Positions 35,471 through 44,958 of a DNA stretch of 64,000 bases are shown here, piece after piece; the stretch's first letter is position 1, and every line of letters begins with the position of its first letter. The position numbers and the translations under genes are program-made. This DNA is from Candidatus Fukatsuia endosymbiont of Tuberolachnus salignus (GTDB lineage Bacteria > Pseudomonadota > Gammaproteobacteria > Enterobacterales > Enterobacteriaceae). Below the pieces are notes generated by a model. That model searched no databases. It had not been told where the DNA came from and saw only the letters and a list, made by a program, of their open reading frames with translations. Location: assembly GCF_964030845.1 (NCBI RefSeq), contig NZ_OZ034983.1, positions 1,116,001 through 1,180,000 on the forward strand, written 5' to 3'.

Positions 35471-36496
35471 GTGGCACAGAATTATACTGTTGAACAATTA
35501 AACTATGGCCGTAAAGTTTATGACTTTATGCGCTGGGATAATATAGCCTTTGGTATTTCGTTGTTATTACTGGTGGCATCGGTTGCAGTCATGTTAACCC
35601 GTGGTTTTAACTGGGGGTTAGATTTCACCGGTGGCACTGTGATTGAGGTTAACCTAGAAAATCCAGTTAATCTCGATAAATTGCGTGATACGCTGCAAGA
35701 AAAAGGTTTTACTGCACCGGTTGTTCAGAATTTTGGCAGTACACGTGATGTCATGATACGTCTGCCGCCGATTGCAGGTTCTTCTACAACGTCTTCTACT
35801 ACAGGATTTTCCACTACGACTTCTTCTACTGCCGTTAATACGGGTCAGGAACTGGGTAATAAAATTATCACTATTATCAATGATTCAATTGATAAAAATG
35901 CGAAGGTTAAACGTATTGAATTCGTTGGGCCTAGTGTGGGTAGTGAGTTAGCTCAAGCAGGTGGTATGGCGCTACTGGTTGCGCTGCTCTCTATTCTGGT
36001 TTACGTCGGCTTTCGTTTTGAGTGGCGGCTGGCATTGGGGGCAGTTATTGCCTTGGGTCATGATGTCGCCATAACCTTGGGTATTTTATCCTTATGTAAA
36101 ATTGAGATTGATTTGACCATAGTTGCTTCTTTGATGTCGGTTATTGGTTACTCATTAAACGACAGCATTGTCGTTTCGGATCGAATTCGTGAAAATTTTC
36201 GTAAGATAAATCGTGGCACACCGTATGAAATAATGAACATTTCACTGACACAGACGTTAAGTCGCACCATTATGACTTCAGCGACGACTTTAGTGGTGGT
36301 GCTGATGCTGTATATTTTTGGTGGCGCGATGCTACAAGGATTCTCTTTGGCTATGTTAATCGGGGTTTCTATCGGTACGATTTCATCTATTTATGTGGCT
36401 TCTGCATTAGCATTAAAATTGGGGATGAAACGTGAGCATATGCTACAGCAAAAGGTTGAGAAAGAAGGGGCTGATCAGCCTTCGATTTTCCCTTGA
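35471..36496 (+). CDS. secF: Protein translocase subunit SecF with Ser/Thr-rich insertion
   Basis: Partner of SecD. GTG start at 35471, AAGGA upstream. The 341 residues carry the family blocks RGFNWGLDFTGGTVIEVN, KRIEFVGPSVGSELAQAG, YVGFRFEWRLALGAVIALGH, IVASLMSVIGYSLNDSIVV and SDRIRENFRKINRGTPYEI, ending KVEKEGADQPSIFP. It is about 18 residues longer than in Escherichia because of a Ser/Thr run (SSTTSSTTGFSTTTSSTA, about residues 103-120) in the first periplasmic domain. That run is encoded by repeated TCTTCTAC-type units (35778-35832). The rest is conserved, so the protein should work. Confidence 0.95.
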   Translation: MAQNYTVEQLNYGRKVYDFMRWDNIAFGISLLLLVASVAVMLTRGFNWGLDFTGGTVIEVNLENPVNLDKLRDTLQEKGFTAPVVQNFGSTRDVMIRLPPIAGSSTTSSTTGFSTTTSSTAVNTGQELGNKIITIINDSIDKNAKVKRIEFVGPSVGSELAQAGGMALLVALLSILVYVGFRFEWRLALGAVIALGHDVAITLGILSLCKIEIDLTIVASLMSVIGYSLNDSIVVSDRIRENFRKINRGTPYEIMNISLTQTLSRTIMTSATTLVVVLMLYIFGGAMLQGFSLAMLIGVSIGTISSIYVASALALKLGMKREHMLQQKVEKEGADQPSIFP

Positions 36497-36898
36497 TATT
36501 GCGATATCTTGACATTATGGCTGTTATTAACGACTTGTTTATAACGGCCTATTTGTACTTTCTTACTTCTGATAGCAGATCAAAATAATCGTGAAGCCAT
36601 CCACAGCAGTATAATATTTATTATATTAATGTTTAATATAAGACTTTTTTATATTAAATTAATTTATTATTACTTATATTATTGTTATTTTAATTATTCA
36701 TTCTGATAATATATTTATTTAATGAATATATATATTTTTTTTATTAGCTTATTTTTTAAAAGATATGGTTGATAATTGGTATCTATCCTGTTTTTCTTCT
36801 CGTAGTATTTATATGAAACATAATTTTATTCTCTTATTTTTTATTTCAATAAATAATATCTAAGATCCTATTATATAAATATAATTCAAGGAGAAGGT
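36497..36898. other. AT-rich spacer upstream of the effector-like gene
   Basis: About 400 bases, roughly 80 percent A+T, with no ORF of note and no clear terminator. A strong AAGGAGAAGG ribosome site (36889-36898) directly precedes the next gene. The sharp change in base composition relative to secF marks the edge of an acquired region. Confidence 0.5.
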
Positions 36899-39670
36899 AT
36901 GACTATACTAAAGATCCTTACAAGTCATCCTATTGAAAATCCTGAAAATAATACTAATACTGCCAGTGAAAAGAAGTTCTCAGCCATTTCAGCCGCTTTT
37001 GGTAATAATAAAGAAAGAAAAGTTACGGCTATCAGTGATATTCAACGTGTAGGCAATACTTGTACAAAAAAAGAAGTATCAGTTACTAAAAATAAAATAA
37101 AAAATAAAGGGAATATATTTTTTAAAATATGTGGTGTTAGTGTTAGGAGAAAAAAAGCAAAGAAAGAAAAATCATTATATTGTAATGGTAGCGGTAATGA
37201 TGGCGATAAGAATGTTGGGGTGATAGTCATTCCTTCAAATTCTCTTTTGGGTGGTGATAAAACACCATTTCCTGCTAAGTGGTATCCATCGGCTAAGCCT
37301 TTTGCCGCTAATCTGTCTACTAAAGGCATGAAAGAATCTGATGTTGCTGAGGACTCCAATCCATTTGCTGCGGATATGGAAGAATCTGATGTTGCTGAGG
37401 ACTCCAATCCATTTGCTGCGGATATGGAAGAATCTGATGTTGCTGAGGATTCCAATCCATTTGCTGCAGATATGGAAGAATCTGATGTTGCTGAGGACTT
37501 CAATCCATTTGCTGCGGATATGGAAGAATCTGATGTTGCTGAGGCCTTCCCTCAAATTGCATCTAATCTATTAACTGCGGCCCCTTCATATCGAAAGTCA
37601 GCGACCTTTGATACGGAGCAAACTATAGACAGCTGCGATAATTATGGCGCGGATCTTAATAAATTAAGTAAAGAATTTTTAGATTTCTTTCACCAATTGC
37701 CCAAAAAACAGCAAGAAAAATTTTCTGGCTCTGTTAACAATGCTGAAGAGCTAGTAAATAAAATAAATGCTTATCTGGATAATAAAAATAAAAATAAAAA
37801 ATCGTTCAAAAAATACTTATCAATCAACATATTAGAGCAATTGCAAAGTAAACAAATAAAAAAAACATTGAAAAAAAATTCGATATTAAAGGCGTTAAGC
37901 AATGTGATGAATACATCAAACTCTGAACTTGCACGTTACTATCAATTAACGTGCGGAAAGAAAGGGTGGCAACTCGTCGCAAAAACACAGGAACCAAAAA
38001 TACAGGAACGAGAAAGCGAGACAAAATCGAGAATTAAAGATCTTCCACCATCAACAAGCACTTCGGTGAACAAGGTCGCTTTAACAGAGGTTATCTCGAC
38101 AGAAACTGCCGTAATAAAGATCGCTCCAGTAACAAATGAACAACAACAGATTAATACACTGATTGACGAATATAACGAAAGAGTAGTCAGTAAATATAAA
38201 GGAGATAAAGATATTAAGCTTAATGATGGCATTACATCCCTCAATGAATTATGTCAAGAAATCAATAAGCACATTGATAAAATACGGAAAATAAAGAAGA
38301 GTACTCTTAGGGTACTAATTGAAGATTTTGTGCAAGAAATAACCAAAAAACCCATTAATCCTTTTGGCGTTATGTCTGATTTTCCGTACCACCTGTACCC
38401 ACTTGAAGAAGCAAAACAGGTAAGTAAACATCAGCTATTATTCACTGAATTTTTGAAAGGATATATCAATAATAATAGTGACAGACATTTACCACCTTTC
38501 AAGAAAATCTTGAAAGAAGGGGAAATTCAAAAATATGCAGTGATTGAATTAGAAAATAAAACAAATGTTATTGTCAGAACTTTTCCTGAAAATAATAGAG
38601 ACATATGCAATTTACTGAATATACTATCGCAACATCACACTGCACGTAGAACATGGGCCAGGGATTTAGCTGTATTTCTTGAAGAATCTGAATTAGCGGC
38701 TTTTATGAAGATCGAACCGTTACAAAATGAGAAGCATTTACAGATAGTACCCTTAGAGGACGATTTGAAATCAGTTAATAAACGCATTGAGGAATTAACC
38801 TCGTTAATGCGATTTATGGGTAATGCTATTCCTCATATTAATAGTGAGTTGGCTAACCTTAATCAAGCGAATCATGATGATGGACAGAATGCACAACTGA
38901 CTTATTATCGTATGACCCAGATTTTTTCTGGTAAGGCGATGAGACAAAGCAATGGAGCAAAAAAATGGGCTTATGGTGTCTTGCGCACTGTGGTGGGAAA
39001 GAGTAATACAGATTTTGGTGATAAAACCCATGACATACATGCTACCGTGAATACACTTATCGATCGGGTTAAAGAAAAAACACTGAGAAAATCGAATTCA
39101 GCTTCAATTATTAATAGTGATCAATACAAAAAAATGAACGCAAGATTGAAACATATCGCGGTTATGGCGGGTAAGTGGAAGTCGTTAAAAGGCAGTATTG
39201 CTAACGATATCACGGAAAATATAGATACCGCTCTGCGACATGCAATAGCAGCCGATATTATTCAGCTAAAACATGAGTTGAAATCAATCAATCTTAATAC
39301 CTTTCTTAACAAAGGTAAGTGGGTCTTAGCCGGAATTATCACAGGGACAATTTTATCACTGGCTACCCTATCATCTTTGGCAATCATTGTTGTACTTCCC
39401 TTAAGCGTTATCGGTGGTATTTTTGGTTTGGCTTACCTTATTACTAAATGTAAACCCAAAATAGAACCGAGTCAGATAAGCAAGATATTGTCTGACAGCG
39501 TGAAAAAGATCATAAACCAGGATTTCGGTAAATTGGAAAGCCACGACGTTTCCTGGTCGGATGCAATAAAATATTGGCGGAAAGGTATTTTACCGATTGC
39601 CGTTGTGCAGCAGACAAATCAGATAGCGGCTTTACCTGCCATTAATACGCCGTTAAACACCCATGATTAG
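36899..39670 (+). CDS. Large effector-like protein with NPF tandem repeats
   Basis: A 923-residue protein I cannot assign to a family. It is Lys/Asn-rich, unlike its neighbours. Residues 1-90 are polar and basic without a classic signal peptide. Residues 144-215 are four and a half near-identical 16-residue repeats (MEESDVAEDSNPFAAD), each with an Asn-Pro-Phe motif; a fifth NPF lies at residue 487. The long middle is helical (KRIEELTSLMRFMGNAIPHI). Two adjacent hydrophobic spans (WVLAGIITGTILSLATLSSL, IIVVLPLSVIGGIFGLAYLI) lie near residues 803-843, followed by a 75-residue tail. NPF is the ligand of eukaryotic EH-domain endocytic proteins, so a secreted, host-membrane-inserted effector is a reasonable guess, not shown. 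Confidence 0.6.
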   Translation: MTILKILTSHPIENPENNTNTASEKKFSAISAAFGNNKERKVTAISDIQRVGNTCTKKEVSVTKNKIKNKGNIFFKICGVSVRRKKAKKEKSLYCNGSGNDGDKNVGVIVIPSNSLLGGDKTPFPAKWYPSAKPFAANLSTKGMKESDVAEDSNPFAADMEESDVAEDSNPFAADMEESDVAEDSNPFAADMEESDVAEDFNPFAADMEESDVAEAFPQIASNLLTAAPSYRKSATFDTEQTIDSCDNYGADLNKLSKEFLDFFHQLPKKQQEKFSGSVNNAEELVNKINAYLDNKNKNKKSFKKYLSINILEQLQSKQIKKTLKKNSILKALSNVMNTSNSELARYYQLTCGKKGWQLVAKTQEPKIQERESETKSRIKDLPPSTSTSVNKVALTEVISTETAVIKIAPVTNEQQQINTLIDEYNERVVSKYKGDKDIKLNDGITSLNELCQEINKHIDKIRKIKKSTLRVLIEDFVQEITKKPINPFGVMSDFPYHLYPLEEAKQVSKHQLLFTEFLKGYINNNSDRHLPPFKKILKEGEIQKYAVIELENKTNVIVRTFPENNRDICNLLNILSQHHTARRTWARDLAVFLEESELAAFMKIEPLQNEKHLQIVPLEDDLKSVNKRIEELTSLMRFMGNAIPHINSELANLNQANHDDGQNAQLTYYRMTQIFSGKAMRQSNGAKKWAYGVLRTVVGKSNTDFGDKTHDIHATVNTLIDRVKEKTLRKSNSASIINSDQYKKMNARLKHIAVMAGKWKSLKGSIANDITENIDTALRHAIAADIIQLKHELKSINLNTFLNKGKWVLAGIITGTILSLATLSSLAIIVVLPLSVIGGIFGLAYLITKCKPKIEPSQISKILSDSVKKIINQDFGKLESHDVSWSDAIKYWRKGILPIAVVQQTNQIAALPAINTPLNTHD
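37328..37543 (+). repeat. 48-bp in-frame tandem repeat, 4.5 units
   Basis: Units at 37328-37375, 37376-37423, 37424-37471, 37472-37519 and a half unit to 37543. They differ by only one to three bases, so expansion is recent. Each encodes one NPF motif. There are no spacers, so it is not a CRISPR. Confidence 0.95.
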
Positions 39671-39671
39671 C

Positions 39672-39711
39672 CTTCGATTTCGCATAACGATATGGTTTTA
39701 CAGGAAGTCTA
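39672..39711. repeat. Repeat family A, right-end fragment
   Basis: CTTCGATTTCGCATAACGAT then GGTTTTACAGGAAGTCTA (39694-39711). The same GATTTCGCATAACGA plus right end occurs at 26081-26118. It starts two bases after the stop of the effector-like gene. Confidence 0.65.
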
Positions 39712-39790
39712 TTGGAAAAAAATTTACTTTCTGTTATAGGTAATAGAAATTATAGTAAACATCATTTTTATTTATATAAGAATAAAAAAT

Positions 39791-40684
39791 ATGCGTATAG
39801 TGTATCCTTCGTTAGCAGTCATCATTTGGTCGGGTAACGCCGTTGTCAGCAAAATATCGGCCAATGCTATCGATCCTGCAGCCATTTCTTTCTACCGTTG
39901 GTTCTTGGCGCTAGTTATCTTGACACCTTTTGTATTCCTAAGCGTCGTACGTAATTGGCACAGCATACGAAAATATTGGTGGAAATTAATGGTATTGGGT
40001 TTGCTGGGCATGGTGCTGTACCAAAGTCTGGTTTACTATGCCGCGCATAGTATTAGCGCTTTATTTATCGGTATATTCAGTTCAATTATTCCCTTGTTGA
40101 CCCTATTGATCAGTATTGTGGTATTACGTGTGGCTCCTACTGTCGGTATTGTCTTGGGAGGTATATTGTCTTTCGGCGGATTAGTGTGGTTAGTCAGCGC
40201 TGGCGATCCAGCACAACTATTACGGCAGGGTGTCGGTAAAGGTGAGCTGATGATGTTCTGTGCTTCTTTTTCTTATGCTTTGTACGGTGTATTGATCAAG
40301 TATTGGGTAATAAAACTGCCCAATTGGCAGTTTCTTTATATGCAAATTGCTTTCGGTGTCCTATTATTGTTACCTCCTTTTTTGCTGGCTAGTGATATAC
40401 GACTGAATGCACAAAATCTCCCACTGGTACTCTTTGCTGGTTTGCCAGCTTCGGTAATCGCACCCTATTTATGGATCTTGGGTGTGATACGTTTAGGTGC
40501 TAATACAGCATCTATATTGATGAACTTAACACCTGTGTTCACTGCAATTATTGCCGTCAGCTTTTTACACGAACAGCTCTATGCTTATCATTTGATTGGT
40601 GGTGGCATTACTTTAATTGGAGTTATTTTAGCTCAACATTTATCCATTCCACTGTCTAAACAACGAGTCACTAATAGTCACTAA
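39791..40684 (+). CDS. EamA-family (DMT) transporter
   Basis: A 297-residue inner membrane protein of the drug/metabolite transporter superfamily, with ten hydrophobic spans in two EamA repeats. Repeat one has MRIVYPSLAVIIWSGNAVVS, the SFYRWFLALVILTPF motif and LVYYAAHSISALFIGIFSSI. Repeat two starts KGELMMFCASFSYALYGVLI and contains APYLWILGVIRLGANTASIL then NLTPVFTAIIAVSFLHEQL. The substrate cannot be told from sequence; relatives export amino acids or metabolites. ATG at 39791, downstream of a family A fragment. Convergent with the SWIM gene. Confidence 0.85.
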   Translation: MRIVYPSLAVIIWSGNAVVSKISANAIDPAAISFYRWFLALVILTPFVFLSVVRNWHSIRKYWWKLMVLGLLGMVLYQSLVYYAAHSISALFIGIFSSIIPLLTLLISIVVLRVAPTVGIVLGGILSFGGLVWLVSAGDPAQLLRQGVGKGELMMFCASFSYALYGVLIKYWVIKLPNWQFLYMQIAFGVLLLLPPFLLASDIRLNAQNLPLVLFAGLPASVIAPYLWILGVIRLGANTASILMNLTPVFTAIIAVSFLHEQLYAYHLIGGGITLIGVILAQHLSIPLSKQRVTNSH

Positions 40685-40695
40685 CAACAAATTCA

Positions 40696-41583
40696 CTAAC
40701 AGTTATGGTCTAGGTTCGAGTGGTTTTTTTTCTTCGCTGATTTGGCTTTGTCCTTACCCTTAGTTACCGATTGTGATCTGATCACCTGAGGGGTGTCAAA
40801 GGGTGGTTCAATGTTTGTTTTGTGCTGTGTCTTGAGTGTGGGCATTGATGGATGACTATCAAGCGGTACTGTATTCAGCTCGATACCAAAGAGTGTAGAC
40901 AAGTCGGAAGTATCCAATTGTTGATCAAGCACCGTCGGCGTATTTGCAACTGGCATACGGCCGGCTTGTAAGATCAATTCCTGCGGCTCGACATCGCGTA
41001 GCAGAAAGAGCAACTCTGGTTGACGATCAAAACGGACGCCAACACCATAGAGCGTCGCAGCAATATGTTTACATAGAAAAGCTGAATCAGGGCAGCTACA
41101 GTGAAAGGAAATTTGTTCTGGAGAAGGAAATAAACCACTTTTGGGACGAGTAACCACTTCCATTACTGCACTGGAAAGACGTCCTTGCAACAATTCAACC
41201 AAAGAGGCAACTTTGCCAGCACATTCATCAATGATTATTTGCCAAAGTTTGGGATCCAGTGAACTCACTTCAATACTCACGCGGTACGTAGTGGCGCCGA
41301 CCACCAAAGCGGTGATCTTGCCTGCGGCGATTTTTAGATCAATCACAGAACCGTGGCGCACATAGGAACGGCCACGCGGTAACCGGTTAGCATAATCGCT
41401 GTAAGCCTCAAGGTGTTGACACCATTTTTTGCCCCAGAAAGTATCGACAATACAGCGTCTCCCAACTTCTACCGGATGGCAAATCTTCCCTTTCTTTTTA
41501 AGTTCTTTGATTTTGCGCATCGCACTGGCGTGTAGTTCCGCAACTGGCACATAACGCGGCCAACCACCGTTAAAATAATTCAT
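40696..41583 (-). CDS. SWIM zinc-finger protein, partner of SNF2 ATPase
   Basis: A 295-residue protein with a SWIM zinc finger FHCSCPDSAFLCKHIAATLY (C162, C164, C171, H173). The N-terminal FNGGWPRYVPVAELHASA, RRCIVDTFWGKKWCQHLE and YSDYANRLPRGRSYVRHGSV are typical of proteins coded next to bacterial SNF2 helicases. The last 40 residues are lysine-rich (KGKDKAKSAKKK). It follows the SNF2 gene by 37 bases on the same strand and is likely co-expressed. The pair is widespread in bacteria; the role is unclear, with DNA or RNA remodelling most likely. Confidence 0.85.
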   Translation of the reverse strand: MNYFNGGWPRYVPVAELHASAMRKIKELKKKGKICHPVEVGRRCIVDTFWGKKWCQHLEAYSDYANRLPRGRSYVRHGSVIDLKIAAGKITALVVGATTYRVSIEVSSLDPKLWQIIIDECAGKVASLVELLQGRLSSAVMEVVTRPKSGLFPSPEQISFHCSCPDSAFLCKHIAATLYGVGVRFDRQPELLFLLRDVEPQELILQAGRMPVANTPTVLDQQLDTSDLSTLFGIELNTVPLDSHPSMPTLKTQHKTNIEPPFDTPQVIRSQSVTKGKDKAKSAKKKNHSNLDHNC

Positions 41584-41620
41584 ATTTGTTTTCCCTCACT
41601 CGCTGACTAATAAAATTAAT

Positions 41621-44380
41621 TTATTTCTCTTCTGCTACTGTGCTGTTGATATCAAGCGAAACCAGTTTGAGTAATGCTTCATTACTCATTTCTGTCAAGA
41701 GCGTTTCACCTCCTCCGGCAAGCAGATCATTGGACAGCCCGATTTTATTCTCTATCATCGTATCGATTCTTTCTTCAATGGTGCCACGACAGATAAATTT
41801 ATGTACTAGTACATTTTTTTTCTGTCCGATACGATAAGCACGGTCGGTCGCCTGATTCTCTACGGCAGGATTCCACCAGCGGTCAAAATGGATGACGTGC
41901 GACGCTGCTGTTAAATTAAGACCAGTGCCGCCTGCCTTTATTGAGAGTACAAAAAACGGTGGGCCGGTTTCCTGTTGAAATTTATCGACCAGTGCTTTGC
42001 GGGTTTTGACTGCTATTCCACCGTGTAGTTGCAATCCGGCACAACCAAATATATCTTGCAAGAATGCAGCCAAAGGTGCAGTCATTTCTTTAAATTGGGT
42101 GAATACCAGCACCTTTTCTTGACGTGCCGCAATATCTTGCGCTAACTCCCGCAAACGGACGAATTTACCGCTATTATTCTCTAAGTAAGCCTCATCGCCC
42201 AACCATTGAGACGGATGATTGCAGATTTGTTTAAAACGCATTAAAAACGCCAGTACCAAGCCGCGCCGCGCGATCCCTTCTACTTTATCGATTTGTTGCA
42301 CAAGTGTAGCTATCGCTTGCCCATATAAACTTGCTTGCAATCGACTAAGCACACAATAAGTTTTGACTTCCGTTTTGTCTGGTAAATCAGCAATGATACG
42401 TTTATCGCTTTTCATACGGCGTAGGATGTAGGGTTTTACCAGATTACGTAGAGGTGCATAGCCTTGTTGCTTATCTTGTGCCAGCCGCCGAATAAACAGG
42501 CTGAAAGCCTTGCTAGAACCTAATAGGCCTGGACAAATGAAATCGAATAGTGACCATAGATCGCCCAGACGATTTTCCACCGGGGTACCGGTTAACACAA
42601 AGCGTACACGGCTTTTTAGTGCTTTAGCGGCTTTTGTCTGGTATGCCGTCGGGTTTTTAATCGCCTGTGCTTCATCAAGCACCACCAAGGACCAAGATGT
42701 TTGCAGTAACCATGGAAGACGGATCAAGCTGCCGTAACTGGTGATGACGACATCGACGTTCTCCAAACACTCGGCAGGAAGTGTATTCAGCGCTTCACTA
42801 GGTATTGCAGAGGGATGTGCAATCAATATCGAGAGGCCAGGCGCAAAACGGGTGATTTCTGATTGCCAGTTGCCTATCAACGAAGTGGGCAGTACCAGCA
42901 GATGCGGTTTAACATCACCCTCGCGTTTGGCCAGCAAAAGTAACGCTAAAATTTGCACCGTTTTCCCTAGCCCCATGTCATCTGCCAAACAACCCCCTAA
43001 GCCAAGGCGATTCAACAACCACAACCAGCGTACTCCTTCTTTTTGATAGGGACGCAATTGCACCTGGAGTTCATCTCCCAAATGCAGATCGTCAGCGATG
43101 TTATGTGGATCACGCAATCCTTCCAATGCTTGTTGTAATCCGTTGCCTGCCACTACGTTAGACCAATCGGCAGCATCAGGTAATAGAGCTACTTCGCTCT
43201 TGCCTTCTACCGCCGCACCTGCCAACAGTCGCATACCATCAATAAAGGATATGTTGCCGTTGGCAGCATCGCGTTGTACTTTTTTCCAATGCTCCAACAC
43301 GCTTTCAAGTTTTTTGCGATCCAGTTCGATCCAACGACCTTTAAGCTGAACTAAACCATCACTCATGGTCAACAGTTGTTTCCATTCGGCGAGTGAAATT
43401 TCTTCACCGTCGAGGGAAAGCGATACATCAAAGTCAAGCATCGCATTCAAGCCTAAACCGGCGACACTGTTACCTATGTTCACTTTCACTTGCGGTCGTG
43501 GTGGTTGGCGCACTTGCCACCAATCAGGGATACGCACCACTATGCCGCAGGATTCAAATATCGGAATGTGGCGTAAAAATTGATGGGCTTTTGCTGGAGT
43601 CCAGGCGATCGGGTGAAAGAGGGTGCCGGAATCTAGTAGAGATTTTATCCATGGACTTTGCTCCGCTGCTTTATTCACTGGCTGTAACAGCCTGAGCAAC
43701 ATGTCATGGTTTCCAGCACCGGCATATTCTTGTAGTGCTTGCCGCAGGGGTTGATACTGCACACGTGACTGTTGTGACACGCCGGCAGCATAGGTGGCAA
43801 GAAATGCGAACGGCGCTTGTTCATGATTTTTATTTTCGGCGAGATGGAAACAGACACGACCTATTAGATTCCAACTTGGATGTTTACACTGAAGCCAGGC
43901 TTGCACATCGCCTTGTGTTGCCGCAATTTCTGTACGGGCAGCTGTTTGCAGATCAAGCCAAATCATGGTCAGCCGTGGAATATCCAGATATTCTGCGCCA
44001 ACCATCGGTGGAGCCGTCACCACCCGCTGTTGTAATTCTAAGACAGGTAAGGCGATTTCAACATGATCCCATTGACTCGCCAGATTTGGCACCGCACACA
44101 AACCTCTCATGAAAAGATGTGCCAACTGATAGCCAAACACCAGCGAAGGTGGTAGCAATTCACTCGCCCGTTTTACTGTCAGCAAATGCAGTAGACCGTC
44201 GCCACTGCCACGTTCGAATGCTTTAGTGATGCCAGTGACTTCTAGTGGAGAGAGAGAAGAGTGGCCAGCAATATGCCCCAGATGGATATGTCCCGTCGGT
44301 GATATTTGCAGGTCAAGAACTACAGCTTCTACCTCATCCGGTGGTGAGAATACGTTGTTGAAATCAGGTTTATTTGTCAT
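41621..44380 (-). CDS. SNF2/Rad54-family DEAD-like ATPase
   Basis: A 919-residue Swi2/Snf2-type ATPase. Residues 1-430 are a bacterial-type N-terminal region (TMSDGLVQLKGRWIELDRKK). The motor includes QLRPYQKEGVRWLWLL, Walker A DDMGLGKTVQ (467-476), DEAQ (569-572), TGTPVENRLGDLWSL, and in the second lobe KVLVFTQFKEM, LHGG and SIKAGGTGLNLTAASHVIHF with DRWWNPAVENQATDRAYRIG. All motor motifs are intact. It is coded with the SWIM protein and lies next to the collapsed type I restriction locus, but the two units are separated by about 45 bases and need not be linked. Confidence 0.9.
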   Translation of the reverse strand: MTNKPDFNNVFSPPDEVEAVVLDLQISPTGHIHLGHIAGHSSLSPLEVTGITKAFERGSGDGLLHLLTVKRASELLPPSLVFGYQLAHLFMRGLCAVPNLASQWDHVEIALPVLELQQRVVTAPPMVGAEYLDIPRLTMIWLDLQTAARTEIAATQGDVQAWLQCKHPSWNLIGRVCFHLAENKNHEQAPFAFLATYAAGVSQQSRVQYQPLRQALQEYAGAGNHDMLLRLLQPVNKAAEQSPWIKSLLDSGTLFHPIAWTPAKAHQFLRHIPIFESCGIVVRIPDWWQVRQPPRPQVKVNIGNSVAGLGLNAMLDFDVSLSLDGEEISLAEWKQLLTMSDGLVQLKGRWIELDRKKLESVLEHWKKVQRDAANGNISFIDGMRLLAGAAVEGKSEVALLPDAADWSNVVAGNGLQQALEGLRDPHNIADDLHLGDELQVQLRPYQKEGVRWLWLLNRLGLGGCLADDMGLGKTVQILALLLLAKREGDVKPHLLVLPTSLIGNWQSEITRFAPGLSILIAHPSAIPSEALNTLPAECLENVDVVITSYGSLIRLPWLLQTSWSLVVLDEAQAIKNPTAYQTKAAKALKSRVRFVLTGTPVENRLGDLWSLFDFICPGLLGSSKAFSLFIRRLAQDKQQGYAPLRNLVKPYILRRMKSDKRIIADLPDKTEVKTYCVLSRLQASLYGQAIATLVQQIDKVEGIARRGLVLAFLMRFKQICNHPSQWLGDEAYLENNSGKFVRLRELAQDIAARQEKVLVFTQFKEMTAPLAAFLQDIFGCAGLQLHGGIAVKTRKALVDKFQQETGPPFFVLSIKAGGTGLNLTAASHVIHFDRWWNPAVENQATDRAYRIGQKKNVLVHKFICRGTIEERIDTMIENKIGLSNDLLAGGGETLLTEMSNEALLKLVSLDINSTVAEEK

Positions 44381-44425
44381 AAAGTTGTACGAAAATATTT
44401 CATTTTAGCTATTTGCAAACTGAGA

Positions 44426-44956
44426 TTAGAGCACCCATACCGGCTCCCTTGTGCTATTTTCTAGCCGTTTTTGCAGTAGGCTAGCGGATGCTGCAAAATT
44501 TTCCAGTGAGGGATCACCAAAATCAATGAGCTGTGTAACGTAAGAATAAGTTCGGTAAAAATGCCCAAGCCCTGTTTTGAATGCTAATAGCGTTTTGAGC
44601 TGATCAGCATAGGTGCACTTTTGACGATTTGCCGCTTTCATTGCAGAGAGATCGATATGACCACAACCGGAAATGGAGAAACCGCGTTTGAGTACCTGGA
44701 GAGTGCCATGCTGTTCAAGTGCTTTAACCAGACGATCCATCAGTACCTCACTGGCATGTTCAGCACTGTCTTTACAGAGCCTTGCCCACTTTGTAGATTG
44801 AGTTTCTTCTTGCCAAGCAATCAGATCATCCGGATACAAGGCACACGAGGTGTCGTCGTGAAACGTATTGCCAACCTTCCAGCCCTGACCCTGAGCCTCT
44901 AGTTTGGCAATGACATAAGCCGCAAAACGCTTTTCCTGGTGTGCGGTATCGATCAT
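44426..44956 (-). pseudogene. hsdR: HsdR relic with internal deletion
   Basis: A 176-residue open frame whose two ends match opposite ends of a type I restriction subunit R. Residues 1-110 are the HsdR N-terminus (EKRFAAYVIAKLEAQGQGWK, SCALYPDDLIAWQEETQ, LMDRLVKALEQHGTLQVLKR, GCGHIDLSAM). Residues about 125-165 read KTGLGHFYRTYSYVTQLIDF with GDPSLENF, like the HsdR C-terminal helical domain. The nuclease and helicase core (about 800 residues) is missing, yet the frame stays open. The ATG is two bases after the HsdM/S stop, keeping the operon. It cannot restrict DNA. Confidence 0.72.
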
Positions 44957-44958
44957 AT

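Noticed and set aside
37328..37543. Direct repeats resembling a CRISPR array
   Set aside because: The 48-bp units are contiguous, have no spacers and are in frame inside a long coding region.
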